Assembly (NCBI RefSeq): GCF_000622365.1
Contig: NZ_JASC01000002.1
Span: 124,001 to 188,000, forward strand
Direction of reading: 5' to 3'
DNA from: Sulfitobacter noctilucae
GTDB taxonomy: Bacteria > Pseudomonadota > Alphaproteobacteria > Rhodobacterales > Rhodobacteraceae
DNA: 64,000 nt
Within the stretch, counting starts at the first letter, position 1. Each line of letters begins with the position of its first letter. The notes under the pieces are model-generated. The model was not told the origin of the DNA, made no database searches, and saw only the letters and a program-made list of their open reading frames with translations. The translations under genes and the position numbers were made by a program. This document shows, in pieces, positions 1 through 9,101 of the stretch.

Positions 1-1
1 G

Positions 2-706
2 GCGATGATCACCCGCGCCCTGAACATTGCCTTTCCCACCGCACTTGTGGTGGGGGAAGAAGCTGTCTCGGACAAGCCGGAACTGCTCAACCAGATCGCG
101 GAAGCGCCTCTGGCGCTCATCATTGACCCCATCGATGGAACCTGGAATTTCGCGCACAACATCGCGGTTTTCGGCATCATCCTGGCCGCCACCCAATTCG
201 GCAAGCCTGTCTTCGGCATGATCTACGATCCCGTCGCGGACGATTGGGCCATCTCGGATGATATATCTTCTCCGCGTCTGGAACGCGCGAATGGCAACCA
301 AACGCCGCTCAAGGCCAGCATGGGCAAACCGCTCGAAGCGTTGTCCGGTCACGTACCGCTTCACAGCTTCGCGGATGCCGTTCAGCACAGGGTTGCCGCC
401 TGCCTTCCGACCTTCAAGACAACGGACACCCCGCGCTGTTCGGCACATGAGTACCGGATGATCGCGCAGGGCCATTCCGATTTCCTGCTAACCGCCGCGT
501 TGAACCCTTGGGACCACGCCGCCGGTGCGTTGATCTGTGAACGAGCCGGGTGCCATGTGGAGATGCTGGATGGCGGGTCATATACGGCAGCGCGCCACAG
601 CGGTCATCTGCTGATCGCGCCGGACCGCACAACGTGGAACCGGTTGAAAAAGGTGTTCGATTTCCTGCTGAATGACACGACAGGTGGAATTGCAGCCGCC
701 AGTTGA
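2..706 (+). CDS. Inositol monophosphatase family protein, 5' end missing
   Basis: Mg2+-dependent phosphatase of the inositol monophosphatase/FBPase superfamily, cytosolic. The frame is open to the left edge, so the N-terminal helical part (about 60 residues by family length) lies outside the window; the ATG at 5 is probably internal. Visible metal-site motifs are GEE (about 55-63), DPIDGTWNF starting at 125 and the late WDHAAG motif near 509-526, so the catalytic set that can be seen is intact. Substrate cannot be told: members hydrolyse inositol phosphate, 3'-phosphoadenosine 5'-phosphate, histidinol phosphate or others. It converges on gcvP with a 47-base gap. Confidence 0.88.
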   Translation, partial: AMITRALNIAFPTALVVGEEAVSDKPELLNQIAEAPLALIIDPIDGTWNFAHNIAVFGIILAATQFGKPVFGMIYDPVADDWAISDDISSPRLERANGNQTPLKASMGKPLEALSGHVPLHSFADAVQHRVAACLPTFKTTDTPRCSAHEYRMIAQGHSDFLLTAALNPWDHAAGALICERAGCHVEMLDGGSYTAARHSGHLLIAPDRTTWNRLKKVFDFLLNDTTGGIAAAS

Positions 707-715
707 CATGGCAAA

Positions 716-736
716 GGGTGGCGTTTCCCTCCACCC
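716..736. terminator. Possible terminator hairpin between convergent genes
   Basis: Arms GGGTGG (716-721) and CCACCC (731-736) form a perfect 6-bp stem with a 9-base loop, in the short gap between the convergent phosphatase and gcvP genes. There is no T-run, so this is a position-supported guess only. Confidence 0.35.
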
Positions 737-753
737 CCTTCCAAACCGCCGTT

Positions 754-3600
754 TTACTCCGCCGCGTCCAGATATTCCTCCAACGGCGGGCAGGTGCAGA
801 TCAGGTTGCGATCCCCATGCACGTTGTCCACGCGGTTCACCGGAGGCCAGTATTTGTCAATCCGGTAGGCACCGGGCGGGAAGCATCCCTGCTCGCGGCT
901 ATAGGGCCGCTCGCCCCATTCCAGCACCAGATCCTCGACCGTGTGCGGCGCGTTTTTCAGCGGGTTGTTCTCGCGCGGCATGTCGCCTGTCTCAATCGCC
1001 GTGATCTCGTCGCGGATGGCGAGCATCGCGTCACAGAACCGGTCCAACTCTGCTTTGGTCTCGCTCTCTGTCGGTTCCACCATCAAGGTGCCGGAAACGG
1101 GCCAGGACATTGTCGGGGCGTGAAACCCGCAATCGACCAACCGCTTGGCGATGTCTTCAACCGTGACGCCCGCGCTCTCCTCAAAGGGGCGCACATCCAG
1201 GACACATTCATGGGCAATGCGCCCTGTCGGCCCTTTGTAAAGCACCTTGTAGGCGCTCCCTAACCGCTTGGCGATGTAGTTGGCGTTCAGGATTGCGACA
1301 CGTGTGGCCTGCGTCAGTCCTTCGCCCCCCATCATCAGGCAGTAGGACCACGAAATCGGCAACAATGATGGCGAACCGTAAGGTGCTGCCGATACCGCAT
1401 TACCGCCCGCGTTCGGATCGCCCGGCAAATGCGGGATCAGGTGTTCCTTGACGCCAATCGGCCCCATGCCGGGACCGCCGCCGCCATGTGGAATGCAGAA
1501 CGTCTTGTGCAAATTCAGGTGGCTGACATCACCGCCCAGATCGCCCGGACGGCTAAGACCGACCATCGCGTTCATATTGGCCCCGTCGATATAGACCTGA
1601 CCGCCGTGGTCGTGGGTGATCTTGGTCACTTCGGTCACGGTTTCCTCGAACACGCCATGGGTCGAAGGATAGGTGATCATGCAACCAGCAAGGTTATCGC
1701 CCGCCGCTTCGGCCTTGGTGCGGAAATCGTCCAGATCAATGTCGCCATTGTCTGCCGTTTTGACCACAACCACTTTCCAGCCGACCATCTGCGCGGACGC
1801 CGGGTTCGTACCATGCGCCGACATCGGGATCAGACAGATATTGCGATGATCCTCTCCATTTGCGCGGTGGTAGCCCGCGATGCTCAGCAAGCCAGCGTAT
1901 TCGCCCTGCGCGCCCGAATTGGGTTGCATCGAAATCGCGTCATAGCCGGTGATATCGCACAGTTTGGCCGACAGATCGTCGATCATCTGAGTATATCCCG
2001 CCGCCTGATCCTTCGGCACAAAGGGATGGATTTGCGAAAACTCGCGCCAGCTCACCGGCATCATTTCCGCCGCCGAATTCAGCTTCATCGTGCAAGACCC
2101 CAGCGGGATCATCGCCCGGTCCAGCGCCAGATCACGGTCCGCCAGACGGCGCATATAGCGCATCATCTCGGTCTCGGCGCGGTTCATGTGGAAAATCGGG
2201 TGGGTCAGGTATTTTGTCGTCCGCACCAGTTTTTCGGGCATGTGGTAGTGCGGCGTGTAATCCTTGTCCGCACGGTCGATGCCAAATGCACGCCAGACCG
2301 CTTCGATGGTGGCCGGTTTGGAGCGTTCGTCGAGCGTGATACCTACGCGGGTGTCGCCGACCTTGCGCAGGTTGATCCCCTCGTCCACCGCCCGCTGCAT
2401 GACCGCCGCCTGCAAGGGGCCGACCTCGACCGTAATTGTGTCAAAATATGTGGCCGGACGCACATCAAAGCCCGCCGTTTTCAACCCTTCGACCAGTCGC
2501 GCTGTTTTGCGGTGAATGCGCTGTGCGATGGCCTTCAGCCCTTCGGGCCCGTGGAACACAGCGTACATTGACGCCATCACAGCCAGCAAAGCCTGCGCGG
2601 TGCAGACGTTGCTGGTGGCCTTTTCGCGGCGGATGTGTTGCTCGCGGGTCTGTAGCGACAGGCGGTAGGCGCGGTTGCCATGCGCATCAATCGACACGCC
2701 AACAATCCGGCCGGGCATGGACCGTTTATAGGCATCTTTGCAGGCCATATAGGCCGCATGCGGCCCCCCGTATCCTTCGGGCACACCGAACCGCTGGGTG
2801 CTGCCCACGGCAATATCGGCCCCCATCTCGCCCGGTTCCTTAAGCAGCGTCAGCGCCATCGGGTCCGCCGTGATAATCCCGATGCCCTTGTGTTCATGCA
2901 ACGCCGCAATCGGGTCCGTAAAGTCACGCACATGGCCATAGGTGCCCGGATACTGAAAGATCGCACCAAAGACCGCAGCGGCGTCCATATCCTTGGGATC
3001 GCCAACAATCACTTCGATCCCCAGCGGCGCGGCCCGTGTCTTCATCACCGCGACGTTTTGCGGATGGCAATCCTGGTCCACGAAGAATGCCGTCATCTTT
3101 GATTTAGACACCCGCTGCGCCATCGTCATCGCCTCGGCGCAGGCGGTCGCTTCGTCCAGCAAGGATGCGTTGGCCACTTCCAGACCCGTCAGATCGGACA
3201 CCATCGTTTGAAAGTTCAGCAAAGCCTCTAGTCGCCCTTGCGAAATCTCGGGCTGATAAGGCGTATAGGCCGTGTACCACGCCGGGTTTTCGAGAATGTT
3301 CCGCTGGATCGCGGGCGGCGTGACCGTCCCGTGATAGCCCTGCCCGATGAGGCTGGTCAGCACCTTGTTCTTGCCAGCAACCACGCGCATGTGCTCCAGC
3401 ACCTCACGCTCACTCATGGCGCGGCCAAACTCGAGCGTACCGTCCATCCGAATGCCCTTGGGCAGCGTGTCGTCCATCAGATCAGCCAGCGATTTGGCCT
3501 CCACAACCTTCAGCATATCCGACATTTCCGCAGGCGATGGCCCGATATGACGGCGGTTGGCAAAGTCATACGGCAGATATTCGGTTGGCTTGAAGGTCAT
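754..3600 (-). CDS. gcvP: Glycine dehydrogenase (decarboxylating), glycine cleavage P protein
   Basis: P protein of the glycine cleavage system: the PLP enzyme that decarboxylates glycine and passes the aminomethyl group to the lipoyl arm of GcvH. The 948 residues are the single-chain homodimeric form, two aminotransferase-fold halves in tandem. The C-terminal half carries the PLP-binding lysine (K699) in [15 protein letters not shown], followed by the glycine-rich loop. The N-terminal half starts with [14 protein letters not shown], typical of this end of P protein. Last gene of gcvT-gcvH-gcvP; a GC-rich hairpin sits in the 63-base gap before it. Start is the ATG at 3600. Confidence 0.98.
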   Translation of the reverse strand: MTFKPTEYLPYDFANRRHIGPSPAEMSDMLKVVEAKSLADLMDDTLPKGIRMDGTLEFGRAMSEREVLEHMRVVAGKNKVLTSLIGQGYHGTVTPPAIQRNILENPAWYTAYTPYQPEISQGRLEALLNFQTMVSDLTGLEVANASLLDEATACAEAMTMAQRVSKSKMTAFFVDQDCHPQNVAVMKTRAAPLGIEVIVGDPKDMDAAAVFGAIFQYPGTYGHVRDFTDPIAALHEHKGIGIITADPMALTLLKEPGEMGADIAVGSTQRFGVPEGYGGPHAAYMACKDAYKRSMPGRIVGVSIDAHGNRAYRLSLQTREQHIRREKATSNVCTAQALLAVMASMYAVFHGPEGLKAIAQRIHRKTARLVEGLKTAGFDVRPATYFDTITVEVGPLQAAVMQRAVDEGINLRKVGDTRVGITLDERSKPATIEAVWRAFGIDRADKDYTPHYHMPEKLVRTTKYLTHPIFHMNRAETEMMRYMRRLADRDLALDRAMIPLGSCTMKLNSAAEMMPVSWREFSQIHPFVPKDQAAGYTQMIDDLSAKLCDITGYDAISMQPNSGAQGEYAGLLSIAGYHRANGEDHRNICLIPMSAHGTNPASAQMVGWKVVVVKTADNGDIDLDDFRTKAEAAGDNLAGCMITYPSTHGVFEETVTEVTKITHDHGGQVYIDGANMNAMVGLSRPGDLGGDVSHLNLHKTFCIPHGGGGPGMGPIGVKEHLIPHLPGDPNAGGNAVSAAPYGSPSLLPISWSYCLMMGGEGLTQATRVAILNANYIAKRLGSAYKVLYKGPTGRIAHECVLDVRPFEESAGVTVEDIAKRLVDCGFHAPTMSWPVSGTLMVEPTESETKAELDRFCDAMLAIRDEITAIETGDMPRENNPLKNAPHTVEDLVLEWGERPYSREQGCFPPGAYRIDKYWPPVNRVDNVHGDRNLICTCPPLEEYLDAAE

Positions 3601-3632
3601 GATACACTCTTGCTGTTGTGAATTGGAAAGGT

Positions 3633-3655
3633 CCCCGCCAGCGGTGCAGGCGGGG
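3633..3655 (-). terminator. Intercistronic hairpin between gcvH and gcvP
   Basis: Perfect 7-bp GC stem (3633-3639 with 3649-3655, 9-base loop) in the gcvH-gcvP gap. There is no U-run after it on the minus strand, so it may be a weak terminator or an mRNA-stabilising processing element that sets the P to H protein ratio. Its function is inferred from position only. Confidence 0.45.
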
Positions 3656-3663
3656 CTTTGGTC

Positions 3664-4023
3664 CTATCCGATGAACTTGAGATAGGCGGCTTCGGTCATG
3701 AATTCGTCCATCTGCGACGGATCGCTGACCTTCATCTTGAAGAACCATGCCTCGCCCTGCGGATCATCGTTCACCATACCGGGGTTCTCGGCCAGCGCGC
3801 TATTCACTTCCGTGATCTCGCCATCGACCGGGGCCAGAATATCCGACGCCGCCTTGACGCTTTCAATCACGACAACCTCGTCATCCTTGCTGACAGTCGT
3901 GCCCTCTTCGGGCAGTTCCACAAACACCACATCGCCCAATTGTTCAGCCGCATGGATGGTGATGCCCACTACCATTTCGCCGTCTTCGTCGCGCAGCCAT
4001 TCGTGTTCTTCGGTAAATTTCAT
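3664..4023 (-). CDS. gcvH: Glycine cleavage system H protein
   Basis: Small lipoyl carrier that shuttles the aminomethyl group between GcvP, GcvT and dihydrolipoamide dehydrogenase. Length 119 residues, normal for the family. The lipoylated lysine is K57 in VVVIESVKAASD. The ATG at 4023 is chosen because MKFTEEHEWL is the canonical H-protein start; the reading frame is open 60 bases further upstream but that stretch has no family similarity. Gap of 19 bases to gcvT upstream. Confidence 0.98.
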   Translation of the reverse strand: MKFTEEHEWLRDEDGEMVVGITIHAAEQLGDVVFVELPEEGTTVSKDDEVVVIESVKAASDILAPVDGEITEVNSALAENPGMVNDDPQGEAWFFKMKVSDPSQMDEFMTEAAYLKFIG

Positions 4024-4042
4024 CTTTGGTTTCCCCGTTTGA

Positions 4043-5167
4043 TTATCTTTTGAAGTTTGCCGCGACAAAGGGCAGCTTTGCAACGCTCAAAGGCAATCTC
4101 TTGCCCCGGACCTCGCCCCAGAGCGTCGTGCCAATGGCACTGTGGTCGCTGTCAACATAGCCCATCGCCACCGGCGCCCCCACGCTGGGGCCAAAGCCGC
4201 CAGATGTGATCTGCCCGACCTGACTACCGTCCTCGGCCGCGTCAAAAAGTGCGACACCCTCGCGCATCGGCGCACGCCCTTCGGGCAGCAAGCCAACCCG
4301 TTTACGCGACGCACCGTCACTTAGTTGAGCAAGGATCACCTCCGCCCCCGGAAAACCCCCCGCCCGATCACCACCGGCACGGCGTACCTTCTGAATGGCC
4401 CAATTCAACGCACCCTCGACCGGTGTGGTGCTGGCGTCAATGTCATGTCCGTAAAGGCACAGCCCCGCCTCCAGCCGCAGTGAATCGCGGGCCCCAAGGC
4501 CAATCGGCTCGACCGCATCCAGTGCCAGCAAGGTTTCGACCAAACCCTCAGCCTCATCATTTGCGACCGAAATCTCGAATCCGTCTTCGCCCGTATAGCC
4601 TGAACGCGAGGCCCAAACGGCCGCTCCGCCCAAGGTCAGATCACGCACATCCATGAACCGCATCCCGGCCGCGGTCGGGTCCAGCCCTGCAAGCACTGCT
4701 TCGGCGCTTGGTCCCTGTACGGCGATCAACGCCCTGTCGGTCAGCTCTGTCACCGTCACCTCAGGCTCCAAGACGGCACGCAACCGTGCCACATCTGCTG
4801 CCTTACAGGCCGCGTTGACGACAACAAACAAATCGTCGCCGCGCCGGGCAAACATCAGATCATCCTCGATCCCGCCTGTATCATTGGTGAAAAATCCATA
4901 GCGCTGCCGCCCGTCTTCCAGCCCAAGCACATCCATCGGCACCAGCCGCTCGAACGCTGTTGCAACAGCCTCCCAGGATGCGCCCGACAAGATGACCTGC
5001 CCCATATGGCTCACATCAAACAGCCCTGCCGCCGCGCGGCAATGCAGGTGCTCTTTCATCACGCCCATGGGATATTGAACCGGCATGGAATAGCCCGCAA
5101 AGGGCACCATTCTGGCCCCAATCCGCAGATGTGTTTCGTAAAGTGGCGTCTGTAAAAGATCATCCAT
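4043..5167 (-). CDS. gcvT: Aminomethyltransferase, glycine cleavage T protein
   Basis: Transfers the methylene group from aminomethylated GcvH to tetrahydrofolate, releasing ammonia. 374 residues. The N-terminus LLQTPLYETHLRIGARMVPF and the later GLGARDSLRLEAGLCLYGHD segment are typical of folate-binding GcvT. The start at 5167 is preferred over a longer frame (5203) because the family begins at this point and a strong GGGGGGAAGA Shine-Dalgarno lies just upstream. First gene of the operon, directly behind the tandem glycine riboswitch, so the whole operon should be glycine-inducible. Confidence 0.97.
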   Translation of the reverse strand: MDDLLQTPLYETHLRIGARMVPFAGYSMPVQYPMGVMKEHLHCRAAAGLFDVSHMGQVILSGASWEAVATAFERLVPMDVLGLEDGRQRYGFFTNDTGGIEDDLMFARRGDDLFVVVNAACKAADVARLRAVLEPEVTVTELTDRALIAVQGPSAEAVLAGLDPTAAGMRFMDVRDLTLGGAAVWASRSGYTGEDGFEISVANDEAEGLVETLLALDAVEPIGLGARDSLRLEAGLCLYGHDIDASTTPVEGALNWAIQKVRRAGGDRAGGFPGAEVILAQLSDGASRKRVGLLPEGRAPMREGVALFDAAEDGSQVGQITSGGFGPSVGAPVAMGYVDSDHSAIGTTLWGEVRGKRLPLSVAKLPFVAANFKR

Positions 5168-5243
5168 CGCGGTCTTCCCCCCAAACCGGATGTCACGCGA
5201 CAAACGGCACCATGAAACCGCCCCCTGCGGTTCCTGATGCCCC

Positions 5244-5400
5244 CTCTGTCCTGACGCCTGAGATCGTTATCCCTTCGGCGGATGCACGCGGCATCACTCT
5301 CCAGAGTGTCGTGTCGTCAGATCGCGGTCCCTGTGCCTGAGAGTTTCCGGGGCGGTTGCTCCTTCGGCATCGGCTGCTACGCCGATTCTCCCGTGATCTG
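5244..5400 (-). promoter_or_regulatory. Tandem glycine riboswitch controlling gcvTHP
   Basis: Read on the minus strand, two glycine aptamers follow each other. Aptamer 1 (5400-5318) is closed by CAGATC/GATCTG and holds the conserved blocks GGGAGA, GCCGAAGGAGCAA and AAACTCTCAGGCA. After a linker of about 11 bases, aptamer 2 (5306-5244) is closed by CTCTG/CAGAG and holds GGAGAG, GCCGAAGG, ATCTCAGGC and GGACAGAGG. These match the tandem glycine riboswitch consensus as I know it. A 6-bp hairpin (5216-5232, loop CCCCT) follows before the gcvT ribosome site and is a candidate expression-platform element. No U-run terminator is seen, so translational or Rho-linked control is more likely. This element fills most of the 329-base gene-free gap 5168-5496. 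Confidence 0.93.
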
Positions 5401-5496
5401 TAAGTTATCTAGAGCGGGTCGTGCCGCTTGGTCAAGCAGACTTGTACCTCATGCGCTCTCGTGCTTTGTGTCGCGCACAAAATATTGGCAGATCCT

Positions 5497-6051
5497 ATGA
5501 CACCCTACTTTTTCGGCTACGGCAGCCTCGTGAACCGCAGCACCCATGCCTACCCCGACACGCATCCGGCGCAATTGCGCGGCTGGCGGCGGGCTTGGGT
5601 CCGTTCTGCCCCCTTTGATCGCGTCTTCCTCAGTGTGAACCCCGACCCTGACACAACGATACATGGCCTGATTGCCGCTGTACCCGGGGATGACTGGTCC
5701 GCACTCGACGCGCGCGAAACCGGCTATGCGCGGTTGAATTCCGGCGACGCGGTGATCCATCCGCTGGTGCCGACGCCTCCGATTGCGCATTACGCCGTGC
5801 CCGTGACCGAACAGGGTGCGATCAGCCGCAACTCCATCATCCTCAGCTATCTCGATGTGGTTGTTCAGGGCTTTCTGCGCGAATTTGGCGAAGCTGGCGT
5901 GCAGGGGTTTTTCGACACAACAGATGGCTGGGACACCCCCATCATAAATGACCGCGTCGCGCCCCAATATCCCCGCCATCAGGTGCTCAGCCCCGATGAA
6001 ACAGCGCTGGTCGATCATCACCTCGCCCGGTTATCGGCGCGCGTGGAATAG
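5497..6051 (+). CDS. Gamma-glutamylcyclotransferase-fold protein
   Basis: 184-residue cytosolic protein of the gamma-glutamylcyclotransferase/AIG2-like fold. The N-terminal YFFGYGSLVN is the hallmark nucleotide/peptide-binding loop (YGSL) of the family. Members release 5-oxoproline from gamma-glutamyl compounds such as glutathione, but many bacterial members have no proven substrate. The ATG at 5497 is chosen since it places the YGSL motif at the usual position; the upstream in-frame start adds an unlikely cysteine-rich leader. Its 3' end overlaps the convergent MATE gene by 21 bases. Confidence 0.8.
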   Translation: MTPYFFGYGSLVNRSTHAYPDTHPAQLRGWRRAWVRSAPFDRVFLSVNPDPDTTIHGLIAAVPGDDWSALDARETGYARLNSGDAVIHPLVPTPPIAHYAVPVTEQGAISRNSIILSYLDVVVQGFLREFGEAGVQGFFDTTDGWDTPIINDRVAPQYPRHQVLSPDETALVDHHLARLSARVE

Positions 6052-7425
6052 GGTCATCAAGCGTCCTTCGCGCCCGAATATTTCCTGACGCGGCACAATG
6101 TCGGAGCCACTTGCGCGGTCGATGACGCGTAATGCCAGCACCCATGCCACTGTCCCAAAGACAGCACCCGCCAAAGATTGCCCGATCAGCACACCCTGCG
6201 CGCCGCCAAGCCAGGATCCGATCATGACCAGAGGGATCAAGGCCACTGCATTGCGCCCCCAGTTTGTGAAGGTCGAATAGAACGGCTTGCCCAGATTGTT
6301 GAACGCTGCATTGGCCACGAACAGCACACCGGGAAAGAAGAACGCCAGCGACAGCGGTCCGCAGAACAGATAGATCAACTCGCGCGTCAAACCCTGTGCG
6401 CTAAAGAGATCGGCAATCGCCCCCCGCGCCAGAAACAGCACAGCAGAGACCGATATAATCACCAACCCCACGAACAGAATGCCCGCGTTGAAACTGCGTC
6501 TCACGCGGTCCATATCACCGGCCCCGAAATTCTGCCCGATGATCGGCCCCACCGCCCCCGACAGCGCGAAAACCACGCCAAATGCTACGGGTATAAGCCG
6601 TCCGACAATGGCCATTCCCGCCACCGCCTCTTCGCCATAGCCCGCCATTGCACGGGTGACAAAGGCCTGCCCGACAGGCGTCGCGACCTGCGCAAGAATA
6701 GTTGGTATCGCAATGGCCAGGATCGGGCCCAGATCACGCAGCATGCCGGTCAGACGGGGCCGCGCCACCCCTTGATACACCGTGATCAGCGGCCAAAGCG
6801 CCATACCGCAAATCACCAACCGCGCCGCAACGGAGGAGATAGCCGCACCAGTCAGCTCCAAATCCAGACCGAAGATCAAGATCGGGTCCAGCACCGCATT
6901 CACAACGCCGCCCGCGATGGTCGCCATCATCGCCCGCCGCGCATCACCATGGGCACGCAACACTGCGCTGCCCATCATGCCGACAATCAAAAAAGGCATC
7001 GACGGCACAATGATCTGCAAGAAATGCACCGCCAACGAGGCCGTTTCTCCGGTCGCACCCAGAAGCGCTACCAGCCCGGACAGCGACAGCCACACAATCG
7101 TCGACAAGCAAACGGCAATGACAAAGCCGTACGCCAGCGCATGGGTGGTCCGCTCTCGCGCCAGCTCTGCGTCATCCGCGCCCAGAGCCCGCGCCACCAG
7201 GGCGCCCGCCGCGATGCCCAGCCCGATGCCGAAGGACGCTGTAAAAAACAAGATCGCGCCCGCATAGCCAATGGCCGCGGCCAACTCCGCCTTGCCCAAC
7301 ATCGAGATGAAGATCATGTCCACGAAATCGACGATAAATACCGCCATCAAGCCGATCGACGCAGTCAGCGACATCACTGTCACATGGCCGAACAGATTGC
7401 CTCTCAGAAATTTCGCTTCAGCCAT
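6031..7425 (-). CDS. MATE family multidrug/metabolite efflux transporter
   Basis: Inner-membrane cation-coupled antiporter of the MATE family; 464 residues with about 12 hydrophobic segments in two similar halves (roughly 15-215 and 240-440). The first helices (VTVMSLTASIGLMAVFIVDF) and repeated glycine/alanine-rich helices fit the family. The ATG at 7425 has a strong GGGGGGAAG Shine-Dalgarno and is preferred over a GTG at 7443. It lies downstream of gltX on the same strand, but a hairpin separates them. Transported compound cannot be told. Confidence 0.88.
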   Translation of the reverse strand: MAEAKFLRGNLFGHVTVMSLTASIGLMAVFIVDFVDMIFISMLGKAELAAAIGYAGAILFFTASFGIGLGIAAGALVARALGADDAELARERTTHALAYGFVIAVCLSTIVWLSLSGLVALLGATGETASLAVHFLQIIVPSMPFLIVGMMGSAVLRAHGDARRAMMATIAGGVVNAVLDPILIFGLDLELTGAAISSVAARLVICGMALWPLITVYQGVARPRLTGMLRDLGPILAIAIPTILAQVATPVGQAFVTRAMAGYGEEAVAGMAIVGRLIPVAFGVVFALSGAVGPIIGQNFGAGDMDRVRRSFNAGILFVGLVIISVSAVLFLARGAIADLFSAQGLTRELIYLFCGPLSLAFFFPGVLFVANAAFNNLGKPFYSTFTNWGRNAVALIPLVMIGSWLGGAQGVLIGQSLAGAVFGTVAWVLALRVIDRASGSDIVPRQEIFGREGRLMTLFHARR

Positions 7426-7451
7426 CTGCTTCCCCCCCACCACAAACGCAA

Positions 7452-7477
7452 AGGGGGCCAGCCCGCGCCAACCCCCT
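7452..7477 (-). terminator. Candidate gltX terminator hairpin
   Basis: On the minus strand AGGGGG pairs with CCCCCT, extended inward by G-U and G-C pairs, then TTTGCGTTT. It follows the gltX stop by about 60 bases and precedes the MATE start. Confidence 0.5.
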
Positions 7478-7505
7478 GCTTCACCCTTTTACAAATACCC
7501 GCCAC
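7476..7505 (-). repeat. 30-base 3'-end repeat, copy 1
   Basis: Nearly identical (28 of 30 bases) to 48526-48555. In both places it lies 15-31 bases after the stop of a minus-strand gene (here gltX) and in the same orientation relative to it, reading CGGGTATTTG then AAAAGGGTGAAGCAG. No internal stem is evident. Its function is unknown; a conserved 3'-UTR or processing element is possible. Confidence 0.65.
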
Positions 7506-7535
7506 TACACCTGCTGCGGGACTGCCATCCGCGCT

Positions 7536-8867
7536 TCACCCGCGCGCCTTCACAACTTGCAAAAGCGGCATCACGGCGGCCATCTCGGGTCCGTGTTCCT
7601 GACCCGTCAGCGCCAGACGCAAAGGCCGGAACAAGCCGCGCCCCTTGCGCCCAGTTGCTTCTTTAACCGATGCGGTCCATGTGCCCCATGTGTTTTCGTC
7701 AAATGGCATCTCGGGCAGCATCGCCATCGCTTGGGCGACGAACTCTTTGTCCTCGGCATCAATCACCGGCTCTGCACCGTCGCGGAACATCGCCCACCAA
7801 GGGCCAAGATCGTGCAGCGTCTCGATGTTTTCCCGCGTCACCGACCAGAATTGGGCGGCCTGATCGGCAGGCACACCCAGATCATTGATCTGTGGTTGCA
7901 CATCCTCCAGTGACCGCGTTTGCAGATAGCGGCCCGTGAGCGGAAACAGGTCTTTCACGTCGAACTTTGTCGGTGCCGCGCCAAAACTGTCGATGTCGAA
8001 CCCGTCGATCAGCTCGGCCATATCCGTGCGCAGGTCGACCGTATCCGAAGAGCCCAGCCGCGCCATCAGGCTGAGAAGCGCGAACGGTTCGATCCCCTGC
8101 TCGCGCAAATCGCGCAGCGCCAGCACACCCAAGCGCTTCGACAGCGCCTCGCCCTGCGGACCTGTCAGCAGTGAATGATGCGCAAAGGACGGGTGGTCAT
8201 GCTCCAGCGCCTGCATGATCTGGATCTGCGTCGCGGTATTCGTCACATGATCAGAGCCGCGCACAACATGGGTCACGCCCATGTCGGTATCGTCCACCAC
8301 CGAGGCCAGCGTATACAGAATTTGCCCGTCGCCCCGGATCAACACAGGGTCCGACACAGAAGCCGCATCAATCGAGATATCGCCCAGGATGCCGTCGGAC
8401 CATTCGATCCGCTGCTGATCCAGTTTGAACCGCCAGACCCCCGCGCCGCGCTCTGCGCGCAGGGCGTCCTTCTCTGCATCAGACAGATTTAGCGCCGCAC
8501 GGTCATAGACCGGCGGTTTGCCCATGTTCAGCTGCTTCTTGCGCTTGAGGTCAAGCTCGGTTGGCGTCTCGAAGGCTTCATAGAAGCGCCCCTTTTCGCG
8601 CAGCTCATCCGCCGCCGCGTGATAACGGTCCAGCCGCTCCGACTGCCGCTCGACCCGGTCCCAATGCAGGCCCAGCCACGTCAGGTCTTGCTTGATGCCG
8701 TCGACGTATTCTTCCTTGGACCTTTCGGGATCGGTATCGTCAATCCGCAGAATAAAGGTGCCGCCAGCCTTACGGGCTATCAGGTAGTTCATCAGCGCCG
8801 TGCGCAAATTGCCCACATGGATATATCCGGTGGGGGAAGGGGCAAAACGTGTGATTGTCTGGGACAT
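7536..8867 (-). CDS. gltX: Glutamate--tRNA ligase
   Basis: Class I synthetase that charges tRNA(Glu). The HIGH-type motif is HVGN (residues 17-20) in RFAPSPTGYIHVGN and the KMSKS-type motif is LSKRLG (about residue 240), both at family positions. The C-terminal anticodon-binding part is short, total 443 residues. The start at 8867 is set by the canonical N-terminus; the frame is open for 111 more bases upstream without similarity. Alphaproteobacteria often carry two glutamyl-tRNA synthetases, so a second copy elsewhere is likely and this could be either one. Divergent from the exported hydrolase gene. Confidence 0.95.
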   Translation of the reverse strand: MSQTITRFAPSPTGYIHVGNLRTALMNYLIARKAGGTFILRIDDTDPERSKEEYVDGIKQDLTWLGLHWDRVERQSERLDRYHAAADELREKGRFYEAFETPTELDLKRKKQLNMGKPPVYDRAALNLSDAEKDALRAERGAGVWRFKLDQQRIEWSDGILGDISIDAASVSDPVLIRGDGQILYTLASVVDDTDMGVTHVVRGSDHVTNTATQIQIMQALEHDHPSFAHHSLLTGPQGEALSKRLGVLALRDLREQGIEPFALLSLMARLGSSDTVDLRTDMAELIDGFDIDSFGAAPTKFDVKDLFPLTGRYLQTRSLEDVQPQINDLGVPADQAAQFWSVTRENIETLHDLGPWWAMFRDGAEPVIDAEDKEFVAQAMAMLPEMPFDENTWGTWTASVKEATGRKGRGLFRPLRLALTGQEHGPEMAAVMPLLQVVKARG

Positions 8868-8930
8868 GTGGTCAACTCCTCGTGGTGCTGTGGACCTGTC
8901 ATAAGGCACTGACAATGTCCAGTAACGGCC

Positions 8931-8956
8931 CGTCCCGAGATACATATGTCGGGACG
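8931..8956. promoter_or_regulatory. Inverted repeat in the gltX/hydrolase divergent region
   Basis: Perfect 8-bp arms CGTCCCGA (8931-8938) and TCGGGACG (8949-8956) around a 10-base AT-rich spacer, midway between two divergent starts. This could be an operator for a dimeric regulator or an RNA hairpin; nothing in the sequence decides. Confidence 0.4.
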
Positions 8957-9101
8957 TTGAAAATATCCCGCAGCACATACCAAACCATTAACCCTAAAAC
9001 CGCCCCGCACAAGGCATCTGCCTGTTTGCACAGCCTGCCTGCCTTGGCGTCGAGGATTGTTGCGCTACTTCCCTTTCAGGATCAACATGGAAGGAAAACA
9101 A

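Noticed and set aside
1429..2571. 380-codon plus-strand frame opposite gcvP
   Set aside because: Fully antisense to a certain gene, arginine/histidine-rich composition typical of reverse-frame shadows in GC-rich DNA, no family similarity, no ribosome site.
5192..5212. Six-codon ATG frame between the glycine riboswitch and gcvT
   Set aside because: Starts within the gap on the minus strand but has no ribosome site and no informative codon run; chance occurrence is likely.
6178..7602. 474-codon plus-strand frame opposite the MATE gene
   Set aside because: Antisense shadow rich in H, R, Q; spans the MATE start and the intergenic terminator, so it cannot be a real gene.
8951..9080. Possible tRNA or small RNA before the exported hydrolase
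   Set aside because: No cloverleaf or anticodon arm could be drawn; only the inverted repeat stands out.
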